This document shows positions 1-11,696 of a stretch of 64,000 bases of DNA, in pieces (positions within the stretch are counted from its first letter, which is position 1; each line of letters begins with the position of its first letter). The notes under the pieces were generated by a model. The model was given only the letters and a program-made list of their open reading frames with translations, did not search any database and had not been told where the DNA came from. The stretch lies in the NCBI RefSeq assembly GCF_017591425.1, contig NW_024467121.1, positions 21,650,707-21,714,706 of the forward strand, written 5' to 3'. Position numbers and translations under genes: made by a program. This DNA is from Ochotona curzoniae (Eukaryota; Chordata; Mammalia; Lagomorpha; Ochotonidae).

Positions 1-435
1 AAGAATTCATGTGAATAACAGATTTCATTGCTTATTAAAGCAATGTAAAATGACAGAAGAAAGAGGGTATAAAAATGTTAGAAATAAAAAATAGAATTGA
101 ATCCAAGTATATATTAGGTAATACTGAACTACTCTGGAATGGCACTTTCCATTAAATACAGAATACAATTGGAGTGCATTGTCTTTTGTTGACATTGGAT
201 TGGTGTCATGTTTTGCTGAACTCTAAAGTCTGTGTGAAGCATTAAGGCAATAAGACAGACATGGCAAATGACACATGTGACTTTTTGGCCCAAGCAGGTG
301 GGATGCTTGGCCTGATTCCTGTGAGTCATTTCTCTTTCCAGAAAGAAATGAGTTTTGATATTCTTAGCAATATACTAAGGCATATTTTTGTCTAAAATGA
401 TCAAAGTACAGCAGAATATAAAGAAGGAATCACCA

Positions 436-1195
436 GGAATTTCTCCCACGAAGATACACAAATGGCCAGCTTTCATATGAAAAGATGCTCTCCACACCAT
501 TAGTCATTAATGAAATGCAAATTAGAAATGCAGTGAGGTGCCACTTTACATTCACCAAGAATAGCTGTAATCAGAAAAATGGAAAAGAACAACTGTTGGT
601 TGGAATATGGGGAAATTAGAACCCTTGTGTATTGCTAATGGGAATGTAAAGTGGTATATTTCTTCAAAAGTTAACTATAGAATTAACCATAGTGTTATCC
701 ATATGATTTGTGAATTCCACCCCGTATATAATTGTGTTTTAAGGATTTCATAGAAATGAAATTAAAAGATAAATTTATTTGTACCAAAATAAACTTTGAA
801 TTCATATATAATTTTCAATATTCATTTCGCATGAACTTCTTGGAAATTCCTTGCCTACCCACAAAGAATTAACAGCTGGTACTGAAACAAATGCTTGTTT
901 GTAAATATTGTGAGAATCACCGTATTCAGAAGACAAAAGATAGAAAATGCCTAAATGCTCATTAGTAGAATGGATAAGCCAATTGTATAATCTCCATAAG
1001 ATGGAATATTATTCAACTGTAATACATGCTATAATATGAATGAACCTTGAATACTTACGGAAAGAGGTCAGACACAAAGTCCATGTATGATTGTGTTTGT
1101 ATGAAATATTCAAGGTGAATTTTTAGAGAGCACAGGTTGATGTTTGTGAGGAGTTACAAAAGGGGGCAAAGGAGAGGGATTCATTCTGGATTGAC
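436..1195 (+). repeat. old L1 (L1M-type) relic, 3' part of ORF2 and 3' UTR
   Basis: The order of words matches the end of mammalian L1 ORF2 and the following UTR: 'acaaatggccag', 'gaaaagatgctc', 'attagtcattaatgaaatgc', 'atggaatattattcaactg' and 'atgaaccttgaatac'. Many substitutions and an ill-matching stretch at about 720-870 show an old insertion with no intact frame. Confidence 0.75.
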
Positions 1196-2333
1196 ACAAA
1201 TGTTTGCACACCTTGTACGCTGGTGGTTATGCAGGTGTTGCCATCAATAATAGCTTTTATTGAGCATGTGCTCACTTTTGTGAGAAACAGCAAGTAAAGC
1301 AAGTACTATCTTGTTAAGCATCTTGAATACTTAGCAAGTGAACAGCACAATGATTGACATGGTTCCCAGATTGAAGAAATCAATGACCTGCAGATATTAA
1401 CAGGGGAATGGACAAAATACGTACGTTTTGTGTTGACTGAGAAGACACAGTGCACGAAAACCTTACTTTCTCAGTGAGCCAAGGGATAATGTTTCTTCCC
1501 ACAGTGAGTATTAACTGAGGGAGTTAACAGACTCTCCTGCAGGTTCAGACAGCATGATTTTATCCTCCTAATTAGGGTACAGTTCAGTCATGCATGTTGG
1601 AAAAAAATGAATCATGTTAGAGAAATGCATCAAGGACTCTGTACAAACATGTGCTTTTATTCTTCATGCATGTGAGGAGAACACAGGAGCCTGTCCTGGT
1701 GCAGCCTGTTGTCAAGAGGATTTTCCAATTCATTGTAGATTTCAGATGTTTTCAGGTTCTTTTCTGAGTTGCTTTAGAACCTTTAGAACTTCACGAAGTT
1801 GGTGGAAGGTGGAGTTAATGTTTATTTTGGTGCAGAATTTTTTTTTGGAGTCCATATATATATAGAGTATTTAGGTAGTTTATGAAAATCTACATTGTAA
1901 AACTGAAAGAATTATTTTTTTGCATCGAAATAATCTTTGTTTCTGCCAACTTTTAGAAGTAGTTTTGTACACTGCATTCATTTCCACAGCTTCCCTGAGG
2001 AATTGCAAGAAAACACTTCTTAAGATGAAACTTTGGGACTTGGTGAGCTGAAGCAGTTTACTTAGAGGTAGACTATTGGGTGTCAGAAGATGACTCTTGC
2101 CCTTGAAGTCTTAGCTTCTTCTCAGGTGTGTACATTTAGATGTGTTTACTTGAGTGCAATATTCATGGGTTACTTAAATTATTGGTTCAGAAATACCCTC
2201 TTTCCTGTTTGCCTCCCTGAAAGACTTGGTCAAGTAAATGCAAACATTTACTTCAAAATGCATGAATTGTGTTACCAAAGTATGTCTTTATTGATTAGTT
2301 GTGTAAATTGTATATGGCTATTTGTAAGTAACA
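1196..2333. other. AT-rich unassigned stretch
   Basis: No exon-like block is seen. Around 1245-1330 there is weak MIR or L2-like wording ('gcttttattgagcatgtgctc'). The open frames at 1614-1865 and 2090-2341 lack protein-like composition and splice context. Confidence 0.4.
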
Positions 2334-2632
2334 TTTTTTAAAGGTTTATTTGTTTGAAAGGCAGAGAGGGAGAGAGAGCGGGCTTACATGTGTCAGTTTA
2401 CCAATCCCCCCACCCCCAGTGGCTGTGATAGCCACAGCTGGCCTAAGCCAAAATCCAAACCCAGAAACACTAATCTGGGTGTCTCATGTGAACGGTGGGA
2501 GTGCAAGCATTTGACCCATCTTCTACTGCCTTCACAGGGGTTATTAACAGGTAGCTGGTTCAGAAAGAACAGCCAGGTTTAAAACCAGTGCTCTGATCAA
2601 GGATACCCATTTGATGTATCACAATACCAGCT
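2334..2632 (-). repeat. old tRNA-derived SINE
   Basis: Begins with the T-rich complement of the A-rich tail ('aaggtttatttgtttgaaaggcagag'), passes through a degraded body ('ttctactgccttcacagg', 'aacaggtagctggttcagaa') and ends in the degraded head ('tatcacaataccagc'). Divergent, so an old copy. Confidence 0.75.
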
Positions 2633-3889
2633 TTTGTCAGTAAATTTTATAGTCAAACATAAACCACTCTCTCCCTCCCAAACTGAAAATTCACTGTTAC
2701 CCCTTTACAACTAACTTCAGCCCAAAGGCCTCTTTGTCTGCCCTGAATCTTGCCCAATGATTTTTCTGACCTGAATCCAGAGGTAGATTTGTTTTAGCCC
2801 TCCATGTTTTCTCAACCCTTTCTCTTCTCAAAGTATCCACGTCTTTCCTCTTTGTGCTCAGCAATTCCCCATAGAATGAATATCCCTTTTGCATTCTAAA
2901 TCATTCTTTTTTAAAAAATTATTTCATGGACTCACTCCATTAGTTTCTTTTGTTTATTCTCTCTTTTCAGCCTTTTAATATGGTTATGGTTAGATCTATT
3001 TTTCCCTTAGGAAGCAAAGTATAAAAAGAGTGAGGCTTTTTGTTTTTGTTTTGTTTGTTTTTAATTGTACTGCTCTACTTTTGAATTGGTCTCTCCTTTC
3101 ACAAGCAACATTGAAACTTAGCCTGTCTTGCCCTCACTTCTTTCCCAACTGCCATCCGCTGCAGACTGGTATTGAGGCCTCTAACTCGATCTACAGTGCT
3201 GATTGAGATCACCGACATTCACATTACTGAATCCAGTGGGGGCTTGGTCCTCTTTTCATTTTCCTCTATCCCAAATCCCTCTACCCAAAATCTATTATTG
3301 TTATTTTCACCAGAATGCAGGTTTCAAATAAGCAGAGTCAGCTGTGAGAGGCCAGTGTCCTTAGTGCAGTGTAGGCACTCACCCAATGTGAGCTAATGAG
3401 AGCATCAAGGTTCCTGACTGTTTCCTATCTGTGCTCATTCCTGATAGAAATGGCCCCCAAATCACTGAGAGCTCTGGCTGTTGAATTCTTTCTTCACTCT
3501 AGGAACAACTAATGTTGTTCCTCGTCACATTAATCAGAAAGTTGGGATCTTGTCTAACAGATGTCCATCTTCCTACCTTCCCCTCTCTAACCTGTTTTGC
3601 TTTCCTCCTTGTCAGGGGAAAAGGAGAAGCATAAGGGATTTGGCTCACTGGAACTGCTCCTGGAGGTTTGGAAATGCCACATACCTTAAGATGTTCCCTT
3701 ATCTCATGACATCAGTGTTTTGTATACATTTTTCTGTGTCACCTTCTGTCACAGTTTAACCATTTTCATTAGATTCTGTTGAGAGAAGGCAGCTTAGCAC
3801 ATCTTGCCTGTTTAGATTTTGTGATGTGACTTGACTTTCCAGAGGGTGGGAAAAAAGACTCAGAAGAGAGCTACAAGTAAACTGCCAGC
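2633..3889. other. single-copy-looking stretch, nothing assigned
   Basis: I see no recognisable repeat except possibly a faint one near 3300-3400. The frames here (for example 3172-3396 and 3481-3759 plus, 2697-2894 minus) show neither splice sites nor protein-like composition. Confidence 0.4.
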
Positions 3890-4310
3890 TAGTGTATTCC
3901 TTTTATTGGGAGGATCTCTGAGTGTTTGTCCATTGCCAGAGATTCTGCATTTCTTCAGATCATCTCAGAATTGCTTTGCGCTCTGATTTTAAGGCTGAAT
4001 GTGACTTTGTCGAGCTGGTTACAGCATTGCAGGAAAAATGTCAATTGTACATAATAGCCTGACAGCATCCATATATCATGTATTTTTCTTCCATCTCTAC
4101 TTCCTGTTTCTTGTTAAATTGCAATCATCTGTCTCAAAGTGGCAGCAGCTTAATTTATTTATGATGCTTATATGTTCCCTTTTAAAGAGCATCTTAATTA
4201 ATAAACATTGAGCACAGAAACCTAATCTGTATTTTTATGGAGAGCTCTAATTAAACACAGGCTTTTAATGAAATCATAGCTGAATATTTGGACTTCCAGG
4301 TAATAAAACT
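3890..4310. other. possible conserved non-coding element
   Basis: AT-rich, repeat-free block with two TAATTA homeodomain-type cores (4195-4200 and 4248-4253), several TTTAAAG and TAAACA words and no low-complexity tracts. This texture is typical of conserved enhancers near developmental genes. The call is based on appearance only. Confidence 0.25.
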
Positions 4311-6114
4311 GTTACTCTTTAAAATCCCCACGTACAACTACCTAGGTTTTAGCACCTTCTTGTAATGCAGGCCCTGGACAACAATGGATGATTCAGGTAC
4401 TTGAGTTCTTACTATCCATTTGAAGCACTGTACTGTGTTCCCAGCTTTGGATAGTGTGTACATTTGGAAAATAAGCCAAAAGATGGAGATTCCTTCCCCC
4501 ACTCCTCAAAAAATAAAACTACCAGATAGTTATTTCTTTTTGGGTCCTTATCTGACCCATTGGCTAGTCAGTAGGAGCCCAGATTGCCTTTATTTCCAAG
4601 TTCAGAGGGTTACAGTTATAAGGAAATTAGTATAGCTTTGTAGTGAGTATGTATAGGCCTTTAAATACAAGTCTAAATTGGTTAATGAGTAATACAGTTT
4701 CTATTTCATGAATGCGTGGCAACATTATAAAGATCTGAACATATTATATTTCAGTGAGCTGTAGCTTTACTACTTGATAGACTTAATTATTTTCAAGGTC
4801 ATTTCTTTCTATAAAATCAAGGCAAGTCAGAAAATGTCAAACAGGCTGCAAGTGTAGAATTAACTGTTTTCATTGTCATTTTATAGTCACATATTCTTGT
4901 GGTTTTGAGTTCCTTCATTAAAACCAGTCATTGAGTGTGAGAGTCACTATAATATACAATATTCGTAACATAGCATCCATTATCTCTCCAGCCATTACTG
5001 TTCCCAGGATCTTTTCAGAGGAAAGAATTGGCAAAAAATATTGTGTTCTGAAAGTATGAATATTTAAAGGTTCAAGTTAACAATATAGATGAAGGTGAAT
5101 AGCTGTGCGAAAAGGTAGCTACAACAAGATAAATTGAGACATACTTGACGTGTACAACAGAAGGGATTATGTACTTAGCCCCCGAGCCACTAAGGATATA
5201 CATTAATAAGACATTTGCACTCAGTCATTTCAGCTGAAAATGTTTTTTTCCACACATAAAGCAAATATCTAGTAAGTAACGAATCTTAGCTCTTAATTTT
5301 GGAGGTTGAGTTTGTATCTGGACATTCCCATCATCTTTGTTCATCTAGCATAATCCCATGTTTGTGTGCTGGAAGGTTTCAGGCATTTTTTACCCAGACA
5401 TCAGAAGTATGAAGTCGACCCCACACTGAATATTTTTGCTATACAGGATGGCTGCTTTTCAATAATGCCCCAAACCATGGACTCCTCAGTTTTGTGGAAC
5501 TTGGATTCAGTGTCACACAAGCACATAGTGTCTCAATCTTAATGAATGAGTTAAGAATGTAAATTGAACCAATAATATTGTTTTGAGAAGAATGGTAAAG
5601 TGTGTATAATGGTAGAGAGGCAAAGTTGGTTACCTGATATCTTCAGAAATGCTGTGTGATTCCAGCTGAGTTGATTTGTGACACAAATTACATTGTCATT
5701 TGTACCCTGCTCTGACTGGCATCTTTTGCTAGAGACATCTTGCATTCTTTAAGTTGCATGTAATTCTGGAATGTCTTTTTGTGGTATCTGAGCTAATGCT
5801 GGCTTCACTGAACCGACTCAGACATGTTGGCCCTTTAACTGATAGTTGCACCGGGCTGTTGACTCTTTAGATACGTGGATGCTTTGTGATTTTTCTTGTT
5901 TGCTTTCTATTTCCATTTCTCATGTTAGTTCTTTTCTGACAGATACATAGTACTTCATCATGGCTCCTCATGTTCCAGGAGCTTATAGCTCACCACCCTG
6001 TTGTCTTCTGTGTTCTTGGAACTCGACAAGCTCCTTCAGTTTGTGCATAGGCTGTTGGCTAACTCTATGTGTGGTTCTCATCTCCACACTCCTGTGAATG
6101 ATGTAGAAATTTAT
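4311..6114. other. unassigned AT-rich stretch
   Basis: No clear repeat, exon or RNA gene. Open frames at 4420-4635 (plus) and 5551-5745 (minus) look like chance frames. Confidence 0.4.
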
Positions 6115-6235
6115 TCATTGGTTTAACTCCCCTTGGGAATGGTTTTGTTGGCTTTGTTCCCTAAAGTTTAGCACTGTGCCTTATGTGTAAGACACACAGG
6201 ACACTTGTTTGCTGAATGAAGGAGTAATGGCTGTA
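6115..6235 (+). repeat. L2 3' end relic
   Basis: The wording resembles the L2 3' terminus: 'agcactgtgcct', then 'acacttgtttgctgaatgaaggag', equivalent to the usual 'aaatatttgttgaatgaatgaa'. Short and diverged. Confidence 0.5.
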
Positions 6236-6504
6236 CATAGAAGGAAAAAGCAAGATTTGGGAATACATATCCCTGCTTCTCATTTGAAATAATTTTATTG
6301 GACAGATCTGCATCTGATTATCTTTTCTTGTTTTAGGAATGTAAAGCTTTAAGGTTATGTTTGACAGGAATGTTTTCTACTACTTCTTTTGGACACAGTG
6401 CTAGGATAGTGGGGGGAAAAAGAAGTGAATTAATGGCATAATGTGATAAGCGAGCATAGAAGTATGCGTAGTTAGTGCTAATCAGCATGAATCTGAAGTA
6501 GAGG

Positions 6505-6625
6505 CTGAGGGGCAGTGGGTTGCTTCCTGGAGGAAGTGATGCCTGGTTTGCGTTTTGAAGAACTCATAGGAATTAGCTTCATGAAAATAGGTGAGAAGGC
6601 TGGAGAGCAGACTCTGGAGGGAATG
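6505..6625 (+). repeat. ancient interspersed repeat fragment, family not assigned
   Basis: 'gcttcctggaggaagtgatg' followed by 'gttttgaagaactcatagga' recalls an ancient mammalian repeat also suggested at 37690-38035. I could not settle the family name. Confidence 0.35.
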
Positions 6626-6639
6626 ACATTGTGAAGGGA

Positions 6640-6882
6640 GGTAAGAATGCTGGCTCTACCTTCAGAGCAGAGATGGTCTCCCTAAGAAGCCATTGAACTT
6701 ATCTGGACAATAAGATGCTGGACTCTATACTTGGTGTATGCTTGCAATGAAGGAATCTCAACTGAACTTGCACTGTGGTTATACAACAAGGTGGAGGAAT
6801 CCACCGGGGGGGGGGGGGTGTTACGGAATCCCAGTGCCTATAAAACTGTCACATAACGCAATATGTAATTAATTTAAAAAAA
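6640..6882 (+). repeat. 5'-truncated lagomorph-type L1 3' UTR
   Basis: Shares a long ordered word series with 14470-14735 and, reversed, with 15670-15935: 'cagagatggtctcc', 'acaataagatgctggactct', 'gcttgcaatgaaggaatct', 'caaggtggagga', a G tract, 'cctataaaactg', then an A-rich end. A run of 13 G (6806-6818) replaces the interrupted G tracts of the 14.6-kb copy. Confidence 0.8.
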
Positions 6883-7670
6883 ATGCAGCGGCATGCCACA
6901 GAGGGGAAACCTGCTGACTGGTCAGTCTTGCTGGTGTTCAGGTGCCATGTTGGATGGCACAAGGTGATACAGGAGCACAGGCAGGGACCAAACACATTAG
7001 TACCTTCTTCAGGGAATATGAAGTAACAGTGAAAGCCACAGGGCTCCAGTGAAGAAACCTCCTGGTGTAAGCCAGACTGTTTTAAGCATGGTGACACCTG
7101 CCTCATGCTTGGTAGTCTTCAGTGGAACCTCCTGAGGTGTGCCTCTTCAGCTGCCTTTTGCATGTGCACAGAACTTTGCTCTGAGGCACTGGGTGCCATG
7201 AGGTGGTGCCAAGGGTTGAGAGGGGACAAGGAGGTTCACCTAAAGCCGGGCTTGGCTGTCATTACCTCATTGCAGCCCCAGCATGCTCAGGAGGAGAAGA
7301 GGAAGGAAACACCCTTGTCTTCTGGTGGCCACTGCCCTGGAGAGTGCCTGCAGGGCTCCTCCACACTGCTCAGGTTCTCGTGGGCTCACAGTTTCCTCTG
7401 AGCTTCCCCAGGTTTCTCACCAGGGGCTTGCACTGGGTGGCCTCAGTACATGCCCTCCCCCCCGAGAGTCCCCAACGGCAGTACCCTCCTGCCTCTTTAC
7501 CCATGTGAGAGCTTAGAATCAGGTCTGTCAGGGTTTTGGTGACAGTGTTGCTAGTACAGGAATCAGGAACCATGCCTTGTGAGGTTGGGAAATGACTGTT
7601 TTTCTAGCCCCCTGCTTCTTTCCATTTTCCTAGCCTGCCTTACTCTCTGATTCCCTAGGAAACTCAATTA
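6883..7670. other. GC-richer stretch without recognised repeats
   Basis: Clearly richer in G and C than its surroundings, with several overlapping open frames on both strands (for example 7105-7401, 7203-7508 and 7283-7516 plus; 6849-7106 minus). The frames overlap because stops are rarer in GC-rich DNA, and none shows convincing protein composition. It lies just 3' of the candidate minus-strand exon at 7677. Confidence 0.35.
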
Positions 7671-7676
7671 CCTTAC

Positions 7677-7823
7677 CTTCATTATGCAGAACAATTTGAC
7701 TGTCAAACATCCTTAGGCTCTGTGCCCACCTTTGTGCATTCAGAAGTTCATTAACGTTGCAGCTCTGAAGAACTGGTGGCAGCTTTGAAATGTCTGCCTT
7801 TTCTCTCTCCTCAGGTATCTCCC
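7677..7823 (-). CDS. candidate internal coding exon, unidentified gene
   Basis: On the minus strand a pyrimidine-rich acceptor (CACTGTTCCTTTTCAAG) is followed by 147 bases ending at GAAG and a strong donor (GTAAGG, plus 7671-7676). The block carries 2 bases, 48 codons and 1 base with no stop. The peptide starts EIPEEREKADISKLPPVLQS and ends near RMFDSQIVLHNE: charged at the start, then alternating hydrophobic and polar residues, possibly helical. It is a multiple of three (phase 1 in, phase 1 out) and its phase fits directly after the block at 46578-46672, which suggests but does not prove that both belong to one minus-strand gene. The acceptor ends AAG rather than the preferred CAG or TAG. 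I recognise no family, and the frame closes soon after the donor, as expected of an intron. Confidence 0.4.
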
Positions 7824-8164
7824 CTTGAAAAGGAACAGTGTAGAGATTTATTTTCACACTCACAGGAATTTTCCTACCCTCAAAGCTCACTCTCAGGAGA
7901 TAAGTTAGTTTCAGTTTTGAGAATTTCTTCTCATACATATTAGGTTAAATTAGGTAGGGGCTTTAAAACATACACACACATGCTAGAGTCTCTGTCTGGA
8001 ACTCATAAATGACAGAAGTAGAACAAATAAAGAAGCTCTTATACATGTGAGTGAACAGGATGGTAGGTGATAGCCAGAATGTGCTGGGAAGAATGAATTC
8101 TGTGCAGTTCAGCGGCATGCTATTCAAGTAGCAAGGTGAGGGCTACAGAAGCGGCCAGAGCAAA

Positions 8165-8335
8165 CAAACATGAATTTGGGAGTTAGAAAAACCTGGGTTA
8201 TAATCCATGTTTGATTCAGTGAATTTGATGAGTTGTTTAACCTACAGAGTTGGCTTCCTTGTTTATAAAATAATGTCCACCCTGTGGGGTTACGGGAGAT
8301 GTGAAGAAGCACATGGGAAGTGTCCAGCCTGCCAC
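8165..8335 (+). repeat. MIR SINE relic
   Basis: Follows the MIR body in order: 'agttagaaaaacctgggtta', 'gagttgtttaacctacagag', 'ttccttgtttataaaataat' and 'ccctgtggggttacgggaga'. Strongly diverged, as usual for this mammal-wide family. Confidence 0.75.
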
Positions 8336-8517
8336 AGCAAGGGCCTTGTGGAACCCTCGGGGCTCCCTTGTCACTCCTGATTTTTCCCCTCATCCAGTGT
8401 GTCCTGGTTTGTCTCATAAGCCAAGCTTATTGTTAGGAAATTTGCGCTCAACACTGGCTTGCCCAGGAGGCTTTAGCAGGTGGTGATCATCTGATGTTAG
8501 TGTCTACTGGGTCTTAC

Positions 8518-8623
8518 CTCCTAGTGGCCAGCCTCCATGGTGCAGTGTTGACGTATGCTACCCAAGGTGGCTTTACTGGAGCAGTGGGACGGTGTTTAGA
8601 GCAGATGTGAAGGGCAGGGACTT
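8518..8623 (-). CDS. weak candidate exon
   Basis: Minus strand: acceptor GAGACTTCTCTCAG, then 106 bases, then donor GAG/GTAAGA (plus 8512-8517). One frame is open and reads VPALHICSKHRPTAPVKPP and onward to WRLATR. The composition is not clearly protein-like. It takes two bases from the upstream codon side but leaves two, so it cannot splice in frame to the 7677-7823 block. Listed because both splice sites are good. Confidence 0.15.
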
Positions 8624-9297
8624 CTGAGAGAAGTCTCTTACTGGATGAGAATGGATTGATGAGGCCGCTCGGATCTCCAGACTTCACCCTTCTCTATTCT
8701 TTTGAAGAACGTTGGTGTATGCTTAACCATAAAGCAGGAGTGGTAAAGAAAATGATGCAGAGACCGGGTTCCCAGTGGTGCTGTAGAGCTCCTATGGGAA
8801 AAAGACTCCTCTTGGTGGATGAACCATTGAACTTGGCATTCTGTTGCAAGCCGAATTTTTCTTGTGCTTTTCCAAATGTCACCACTTTAAAACATATTTT
8901 TAGTGATTGCCTTCTTTTTCTGTACTCGTTGACATGTAATTTTCTCCAAGAAACCTATGATCTTCATGTCTAAAGAACATTTTTCTATACTCTTGATATC
9001 ACTCTTGTTTTATTGTTATTAGCACCATCTGGAGTTATTTATTTACTTTATGGTATATGTCTCACCTCTATATAGATTTAAGCTTTATTAGACTAACAGC
9101 CTGAGGAATCTCATTCCTCACTTCATATTTTCTAAGAACTGTGTGATGAATAGCTGCTCAAAGAATATTTTTAAAAAGAATATAAAGTGTCTTACATTGA
9201 TGAAAGAACAGTTAACTTGCTGCGATGAGGAAGAACAAAATGAAAGTCACAGTATTGTACCCATCTACATATTTATGTATTATGTGCTTGTATTTGT
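8624..9297. other. unassigned stretch
   Basis: Contains plus frames at 8656-8973 and 9143-9463 without splice or family support. No repeat was recognised before the split SINE that starts near 9298. Confidence 0.35.
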
Positions 9298-9925
9298 TTT
9301 AAAGTTTTATGTACTTTGTTGGAAAAGCAGAGACAGGGACTGCCAGGAGGGGAGAAAGAGTTTCTCTTTTTATTATTATTATTATTATTATTGGAAAGGC
9401 GGATATACAGAGAGGAGAGACAGAGAGGAAGATCTTCCGTCCGATGATTCACTCCCCAAGTGAACGCAACAGCCGATGGTATGCCGGTCCGAAGCCAGGA
9501 GCCTCTTCCGGGTCTCCCACACGGGTGCAGGGTCCCAAAGCCCTGGGCCATCCTGGACTGCTTTCCCAGGCCACAGGCAGGGAGCTGGAAGGGAAGCGGG
9601 GCTGCCGGGATAGAACCGGCGCCCATATGGGATCCCGGGGCATGCAAGGCGAGGACCTTTACCACTTGCGCCACCGCGCCGGGCCCGGTGGCTCATACAC
9701 TCTTGCAATGCCTGGAACAGTCAGAGGTGGGCCAGGCTGAAGGTAACAGCGTGTCACTTCATCTGCATCTTGTGTGTGGGTGACAGACAATCCAGTATTG
9801 GAGCCATCATCTGCTGCCTCCCAGGGTGCTTATTAGCTGACCTCTGCTTTGGAAGTAGAGATGGAAATTGATCTCTCATAGGATGTAGGCTTAACCTTGC
9901 TGCACCACGGTGAGCACCCCTTTAA
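9298..9925 (-). repeat. old SINE split by a younger SINE
   Basis: The tail-side piece (about 9298-9362, 'tttgttggaaaagcagagac') and the head-side piece (about 9700-9925, 'ggtgggccaggctgaag', 'gagccatcatctgctgcc', 'gtgcttattagctgac', 'aaccttgctgcacca') flank the young copy at 9363-9687 in the order expected of one interrupted element. Confidence 0.65.
9363..9687 (-). repeat. young full-length tRNA-derived SINE (nested)
   Basis: Nearly identical in wording to the copies at 21148-21470 and 54657-54990: 'ttggaaaggcggatatacag', 'gaagatcttccgtccgatga', 'tctcccacacgggtgcaggg', 'cgcccatatgggatcccggg', and a head ending 'ccgcgccgggcccg'. The tail carries an expanded (TTA)n run at about 9371-9392. On the minus strand the B-box-like core is present (GGTTCTATCCC), one base shorter than in sister copies. 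Confidence 0.95.
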
Positions 9926-10149
9926 TTGCATTTTTATACATAAACATAATTCAGATCAATAAATTGAACACTTACATGCAGGGGATCCTAAATACTTCTG
10001 TTTCACATTTTTCAGTATGTAAGGTGTACAAAAACAGCAGAGAGAAAATGTACTCCTTAGCTCACCCAAACTGGAAAAGTGCAAAAGAAAAATCTATGGG
10101 AAATTCCTCTTTTAACCACCCCATTATTTATTTGTTTATTGGGCAATGT

Positions 10150-11683
10150 TGAAACTGAAACTGTGTTGTATACTTCCACGTAGAGCTTCATTTTATCCCA
10201 GTAGAAATATATTTTCACATCTATCTTGATGGCTTTGTGTCAAAACGTGCAATTTTACGTGTCAAGACGATCGCTGTGCATTTCGAAGGGTGGCAGTACA
10301 TAGTGTCACACACATCAGTTACAACCTACCAGAAGTGTTTCATTTTTCAACAATGATGGAGTAAAAGGGAGAAATGAGTCTATTTCTACCCTAAATTGGT
10401 CGCATCCAGGATAAGATGTCTTCACTTAGAAATCAGTCATACCTTCCACTGCACTCGAGTGCAGGCTTTAATAATTCATCATGAAACCCTAGCAGATGCT
10501 GCTTGACTCTTTACTTATTTAGAGGTTTGTTTACCTCTCAGGTTGCACCTGCAACTGTCCATTCGATCTGTTATGCATAGCCCGTGAAGAATAGCACAGT
10601 AAGTAGAGTAATTGACTCTCAGCTTCCTGCAATCTTCAGTCTGGGGGGATCTCACTGGCAACACATTTCTTTACAAAGTTCATCTTTCATCTGTACCACA
10701 GAGTCAGGTCCTTAGTACAGTCATCAGAAGCTGCTCATCTCTGACACTTGAGAATCTGGTTTGCAGATTCACTATGAATTTCAACTTGGGATTGATACAG
10801 TTTGTGCTAGTCTCCTGTATAATGAACCACAATGGACGGTAGCAGGATACCAAAAAGTAAGTCGATTTGTGAAAGCAACGCAAAACTTAGAGTTGTGACA
10901 TCGAGAGACTCCACTTCCAGGAGACCCTGTAGTAGATATAAAATAATTCTATTAAAATAGGCATCTAGCAAAGAATATGAGGAATAGGAATACTGTGGTA
11001 CAATGTCTTTTATAGTCTGTTTTCTTGATGATATAAATGTAATGTCTCCATATAGAGGCCTGCGTTTGAAAAAGTCAGAGCAGGCATTTGGCACAGTAAA
11101 TTAAGGTCTGTCTTGGGACACCAGCATCCTATATTGGATGTATTTGAGTCCTAGCTTTGTTGCTTCCAACCTCCTGCTAACATGAACCATGGGAGGCAAC
11201 ACGTGATGGCTCTAATGCTTGGATCCCTGGCTCCTGTTTAGTAGGCCCTTAAGTTTTTGGTTTCCAGTTTAGGTTTGCTCAGCTCTGGCTCTTGTGAGCA
11301 TCTAGGTTGTGAACCTGCTGATGGAAGCTGTCTGTCTCCCTCTTTCACATTAAAGGCATTTTTGAAAAACCAAAACCCTGAATTTATACAAGGAATGCTG
11401 CTGTTTCTATTGCCAAGCAATATAGTGTTAAAGTGAAAAATATGAGCCCTGGGCTATTTGCCTATTGTCTCTCCTCAGTTTTCTTATCAGCAAGCTGGGG
11501 GTGTCTAAAGCAACCTAACAGACCTATTGCAGACAAGGTCAAAGAAAAAAGCTGGCAACAGGTGAGAAAGTGGAGTCTGGTCACTATGGGGAAATGCAGT
11601 TTTCTACTGTTCTCAGACCATGTTGCTCCTCACATGTATTTACACAAGCTATGCATAAGACTTCCCTGTTAGTCCAAAAAGAT
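10150..11683. other. unassigned stretch
   Basis: No recognised repeat. The minus frame 10807-11094 and plus frame 10612-10842 have no supporting splice sites. The part at 10230-10580 is repeat-free and evenly textured, and could be conserved. Confidence 0.35.
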
Positions 11684-11696
11684 AACAGCCAATATT

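Noticed and set aside
436..1195. Active L1 element
   Set aside because: Only the diverged 3' part is present, with frame-breaking changes. None of the L1 pieces in the window includes ORF1 or a full ORF2.
9273..9783. Five overlapping open frames of 64-143 codons on both strands
   Set aside because: All lie in a GC-rich young SINE. The same frames recur at 21.1-21.5 kb and 54.6-55.0 kb, as expected of a repeat rather than a gene.
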